Assembly (NCBI GenBank): GCA_035631875.1
Contig: DASQHX010000006.1
Span: 43,898 to 107,897, forward strand
Direction of reading: 5' to 3'
From: Nitrosopumilaceae archaeon
Lineage (GTDB): Archaea > Thermoproteota > Nitrososphaeria > Nitrososphaerales > Nitrosopumilaceae
DNA length: 64,000 nt
Every line of letters begins with the position of its first letter. Position 1 is the stretch's first letter. The notes under the pieces are model-generated. The model was not told where the DNA came from. It did not search any database and was given only the letters and a program-made list of their open reading frames with translations. This document shows, one piece after another, positions 60,632-64,000 of this stretch. The position numbers were made by a program, and so were the translations under genes.

Positions 60632-62725
60632 TTGAGTCATGTGATTAAAAATGGTACCAGAAAAAAAGAATCTAAAATACCAGTTCTACTAACCATAATG
60701 ACATCATCATGTCTTTTATTTCTGGTTGGGTATGATGCACAAGCATCAACAGTTCCTGATCCACCAGCTAGTCTTTCTGCAATACCTATCTCTCCTACTG
60801 TGGTTAGTCTGTCCTGGTCTCCGCCACAATACAATGGCAGTTCAGCAATCACACACTATAAAATAGAATCCAAAACTGCAACTACAAGCTATAGTACCTT
60901 AACCACACTAGGCAATGTTACCAAATACAACAACACAGGTCTTGTCACTGGTACGACCTACATATACAGAGTCTCTGCGATAAACTCTATTGGTACCAGT
61001 AATCCGTCATACGAGGCTGTGGCAACACCAAAAAGCACATCAGTACCACCCAAAAATATACCGCCTAGTCCGCCAACTGGCCTGACTGCCACAACATCTT
61101 CTGGAACCCAGATAAACCTCTCATGGAACCCGCCTGCAGGTAATGGCGGACCACCTGTCACAGGATACCAGATCCAATACCAATTAGATTCTGGCAGCTT
61201 TGTAAACCTTGTATCAAATACAAGAACTGCAGCCACCGGTTATTCTCATGTGGGATTGTCTGCTGGACATACTTATACTTACATAGTTTTTGCGATAAAC
61301 TCAGTTGGAACAAGTAATTCATCAAACACATCTTCTGCAGTACCAATGCAGATTTCTTCAGCACCGTATCCACCAACAGGTCTTGTTGCAAATCCAGCTT
61401 CTCCAACAAGTATCAGTCTGTCATGGACTGCGCCGTCAAACAATGGTGGTTCAGATATCACTGGATATTTGGTAGAATACAAAGTCGGCACTGGCACATA
61501 TTCTGTCTTGATTCCAAATAATGTTTCAACAACATACTTGCAGACGGGATTGATAACTGGTACAACTTACACTTATCGTGTTTCTGCAATAAATTCCATT
61601 GGCACTAGTGCTCCATCAAATGAAGCATCTGCGGTACCGATAAAAACATACATACCAACAGGTGTTACCGCAGTTGCTGATTCTCCAACTATGGTATATT
61701 TATCATGGATACCGCCTTCAGAAACTTTTGGACAATCAATTGCAGGATACAGAATTGATCAGAGACTTTCCTCAAATGTTTTCAATACTATGGTGGATAA
61801 TACTGGCATAATTACAAATTATTCTATCAGTAACTTGTCTACTGGTAAGACCTATACTTTTGTTGTTGTTACACTTTTTACAGGAGGTACAGAGAGCAAT
61901 CCTTCCTCAGAAGTTTCTGTAACACCAACGAGCACCTCTGCTCCGCCGCCTACCTCCACAACACCTAACCCAACACCTACTCCAACAACACAATCGTCTC
62001 TACCAAATTCTCCAACAGGTCTTAATGTCACCAAAGTTTCTCCATCAAGTGTACAGATTTCCTGGATTGCTCCATCAAACAATGGTAAACCTTCTGTAAC
62101 AGGATATTATATTGAATACAAGGTTGGTTCAGGTGCATGGTCAGTTCTTACAGCAAATACTGGTATCAGCACATCCTATGTACACACGGGATTGGCAGTT
62201 GGCACATTCACTTATCGTGTTTCTGCCATAAATTCTGCTGGTACAGGAAGCCCCTCAACCGAAGCCTCCATTACACTTGTAAATAACACTCCCACTCCGC
62301 CGCCTGTAATCGAGTCCTCTGGTGGCATGATAAATGTCATCAATACTGATTATACAATAAGCTACAATATCATTGGTGGAAAATTACTTGGAATTAGCGC
62401 TGATCAAGCCACGTTTTCTTTACAAGTACAGCTCCAATCGAAAAGTGACGGAGTTTTGTCATTGAATTTGCCACGAGAATTAATTGATGCAAAAAAAGCA
62501 AATGGCACTGATGATGATTACATAGTAGCTTCAAATAATCAAATGTTCAAGTTTACTGAAACAAAAAATAGTGCTGTAAGAACTCTTGTAATTAGCTATC
62601 CTGCAGAAACCAATGAGATATCAATTTATGGAACCCACATTGTTCCAGAATTTCCAACTGCCTTGCTAGTCATGTTAATTGCTGTCACTTTGACAGTTGT
62701 GTTTTATAGAATTATGCCAATCTAG
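60632..62725 (+). CDS. Large secreted multi-FN3 protein with PEF-type anchor
   Basis: This 697-residue protein has a signal peptide (about 20-38, ending AQAS) and about five FN3 domains (about 42-540): each has PP/SPTGL, WTAPSNNGG, YKVGTG and YRVSAINSIGTS. A Pro/Thr-rich linker (about 430-455) and a beta domain follow. It ends HIVPEFPTALLVMLI...VFYRIMPI: a PEF motif, hydrophobic helix and basic end typical of archaeosortase-type sorting. Start TTG 60632 or GTG 60641. Confidence 0.88.
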   Translation: MSHVIKNGTRKKESKIPVLLTIMTSSCLLFLVGYDAQASTVPDPPASLSAIPISPTVVSLSWSPPQYNGSSAITHYKIESKTATTSYSTLTTLGNVTKYNNTGLVTGTTYIYRVSAINSIGTSNPSYEAVATPKSTSVPPKNIPPSPPTGLTATTSSGTQINLSWNPPAGNGGPPVTGYQIQYQLDSGSFVNLVSNTRTAATGYSHVGLSAGHTYTYIVFAINSVGTSNSSNTSSAVPMQISSAPYPPTGLVANPASPTSISLSWTAPSNNGGSDITGYLVEYKVGTGTYSVLIPNNVSTTYLQTGLITGTTYTYRVSAINSIGTSAPSNEASAVPIKTYIPTGVTAVADSPTMVYLSWIPPSETFGQSIAGYRIDQRLSSNVFNTMVDNTGIITNYSISNLSTGKTYTFVVVTLFTGGTESNPSSEVSVTPTSTSAPPPTSTTPNPTPTPTTQSSLPNSPTGLNVTKVSPSSVQISWIAPSNNGKPSVTGYYIEYKVGSGAWSVLTANTGISTSYVHTGLAVGTFTYRVSAINSAGTGSPSTEASITLVNNTPTPPPVIESSGGMINVINTDYTISYNIIGGKLLGISADQATFSLQVQLQSKSDGVLSLNLPRELIDAKKANGTDDDYIVASNNQMFKFTETKNSAVRTLVISYPAETNEISIYGTHIVPEFPTALLVMLIAVTLTVVFYRIMPI

Positions 62726-62867
62726 TTTTTTCTTTCTACGATCTTTTTTCATCTTTGGTCTTTCAAATTTCATTCCTGATATAGATCAGAAAATTTTCTA
62801 AGACAAATGATGCAAACTAAATCTAATTACATAAAACTTATCTAGATGATTATTGTTTTCAGAACAA

Positions 62868-63443
62868 ATGAAACTTGCAATCATTCTGGTTGTAGTACTG
62901 GGATTGATTATAGCTAGCTCAAGTGCTTTTGCTGAAACAGATTCACACAAGATTTCTGGTGATCCTATCTACCTGAATTATGCTGGCATATCAGGTAACT
63001 CAAATGCAGGCGGCTGTAGTGGCATCCAACTTGATAGTTTCCAGTGGGGTGCTGGCACACAAACTGGAACACAAAGTAGCGGTTCAGGAGGAGGAGCAGG
63101 TAAAGTAAGATTTAATGAATTTACCATTACAAAAACAACGGATAAAGCATCTCCATTGTTTTTCAACCAGCTAGTGTCTGGAAAATCTGGACCAGCACAA
63201 ATTACTCTCTGCAGAAAAGCAGGCGGTGAACAGCAGCCTTATCTCCAGTTCACATTAGGGAATACATTGATTTCATCATACAATATATCATCAGGCGGTG
63301 ACCGTCCCTCCGAAAGTCTTACTCTAAACTTTCAAACATTAACTTTCATATGGTTTGAACAAAGTCCTAACGGTACTCCTACACCAATTTCTTCTGTATG
63401 TTTTGACGTCTTCACAAACAACGCTTGCTCATCTAATTCATAA
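62868..63443 (+). CDS. Secreted Hcp-like protein
   Basis: The ATG at 62868 starts a signal peptide (LAIILVVVLGLIIASSSAFA). The mature domain (about 25-175) follows the Hcp1 pattern: GDPIYLNYAGISG, VRFNEFTITKTTDKASPLFF, QITLCRKAGG, YLQFTLGNTLISSYN and SLTLNFQTLTFIWFEQ. Hcp forms the tube of type VI secretion systems, but stand-alone homologues exist outside such systems. Here it is Sec-exported in an archaeon, so a surface or adhesion role is more likely. Two Cys at the end (CFDVFTNNAC). Confidence 0.75.
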   Translation: MKLAIILVVVLGLIIASSSAFAETDSHKISGDPIYLNYAGISGNSNAGGCSGIQLDSFQWGAGTQTGTQSSGSGGGAGKVRFNEFTITKTTDKASPLFFNQLVSGKSGPAQITLCRKAGGEQQPYLQFTLGNTLISSYNISSGGDRPSESLTLNFQTLTFIWFEQSPNGTPTPISSVCFDVFTNNACSSNS

Positions 63444-63648
63444 ATATCTGGAAAACATTTTTAGATTCTAGGATCGAAAGTTAGTACAAGTCATACAGGA
63501 TTCAAATCAAAATTATGAATGAATCAATTGCCTATTTTGTTGAATTATTTTGAGAAAAGCAAGATTTGAAGTGCAAGTTTGCAAGCTTTCCAAAAATGAA
63601 AGATCATCTGTAAATACTATTAATTTTTACTTACCGTGGGTCTGGATA

Positions 63649-64000
63649 GTGAAAAAAATTCACACTCTTCCGATATTTGCGATTCTAGTATTTGTTCTAT
63701 CATTCTCAATTCAAGATGCACATGCTATAGGCGGAACCATCTCTGATGGACCATCATGTGTATCAATAGGTGGTACATTTGATGCCCTTAACACATGTAC
63801 TGTATCATCTTTGACAATTAATTCTGGAGAGACACTTACCATATCTGGAATAGAATTGAACATCATAGGCACCATCACTAACTCTGGTGACATTCTTGTC
63901 AACGGTGGCAGCGTTACTGTCAACGGTGGCGGTACACTTGACAACGGCGGAGGCGTTACTGTCAACGGCGTTGGCACAGCTCTTAACGGCGGCGTTACTG
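63649..64000 (+). CDS. Secreted repeat protein, N-terminal part (cut by window edge)
   Basis: A GTG at 63649 begins a signal peptide (KKIHTLPIFAILVFVL, ending AHA). The mature part starts IGGTISDGPSC and goes into short repeats such as ILVNGGSVTVNGGGTLDNGG, typical of right-handed beta-helix or glycine-rich surface proteins. The DNA becomes GC-rich here (AACGGCGG). The gene continues beyond the window. No gene was seen in 63444-63648. Confidence 0.8.
   Translation, partial: MKKIHTLPIFAILVFVLSFSIQDAHAIGGTISDGPSCVSIGGTFDALNTCTVSSLTINSGETLTISGIELNIIGTITNSGDILVNGGSVTVNGGGTLDNGGGVTVNGVGTALNGGVT

Noticed and set aside
63711..63977. Pro/Thr/Val-rich minus-strand frame
   Set aside because: It is the complement of the Gly/Asn/Val repeats of the secreted protein at 63649.
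1..64000. CRISPR array, prophage or integrated plasmid
   Set aside because: No regularly spaced repeats, integrase, terminase or transposase were found.

Overview
The window looks like a chromosomal segment of an ammonia-oxidising thaumarchaeon (Nitrososphaerota), possibly Nitrosotalea-like. That assignment is inference; no rRNA or amo gene is present. The support is AT-rich DNA, a group II chaperonin (thermosome), archaeal AMP phosphorylase, PAC2 protein, membrane-anchored cupredoxins, a PEF-type C-terminal anchor and many CBS and UspA proteins. Promoters are archaeal: a T/A-rich TATA element about 25 nt upstream of the start codon, i.e. mostly leaderless genes. This spacing was used to choose several starts. 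GTG and TTG starts are common. No tRNA, rRNA, CRISPR array or complete insertion sequence was found.

Layout. 1-5.6 kb: the end of a secreted matrixin-type protease, a membrane PAS histidine kinase, a blue-copper protein, small membrane proteins and a winged-helix regulator. 5.7-24.2 kb: a dense stress/dormancy island with seven CBS-type proteins (one also carrying a C2H2 finger, one with an HPF-like tail), five of the window's six UspA proteins, two Hsp20s, a thermosome subunit, a PAC2 protein, a TIR protein, a malate/lactate dehydrogenase and several micro-proteins. 24.4-37.3 kb: MFS transporter, ATP-cone nuclease, ABC exporters, AMP phosphorylase, a hydrolase/phosphoribosyltransferase/MgtC operon, an Nramp-related transporter and a P-type metal ATPase. 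37.4-48.9 kb: secreted proteins, small zinc proteins, a RAM-domain protein, a three-gene operon with a calcineurin-like phosphatase, and a soluble histidine kinase followed by a response regulator. 49-64 kb: alcohol dehydrogenase, HtrA protease, PLP enzyme, two more RAM proteins, a VOC protein and a series of large secreted repeat proteins (YVTN, FN3, Ig-like, Hcp-like, beta-helix), the last cut by the window edge.

The most striking signal is a recurrent palindrome, about AATTATCA-N4-TGATAATT. It sits about 5-20 bp upstream of the TATA element of many genes between 2.7 and 37.3 kb and was not found beyond 37.3 kb. It marks a regulon joining CBS, UspA, cupredoxin, hydrolase and metal-ATPase genes. 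One copy (22297-22316) precedes no protein gene. It precedes a compact foldable segment (22357-22421) with a 9-bp closing stem and a T-run, placed where the TATA spacing predicts a transcript: a candidate structured RNA of the same regulon. A second structured-RNA candidate lies at 57357-57437. Broken genes include a frameshifted PepSY-like gene, a truncated DUF899 remnant, a decayed zinc-finger copy and a dehydrogenase whose N-terminus appears shifted at a T run.
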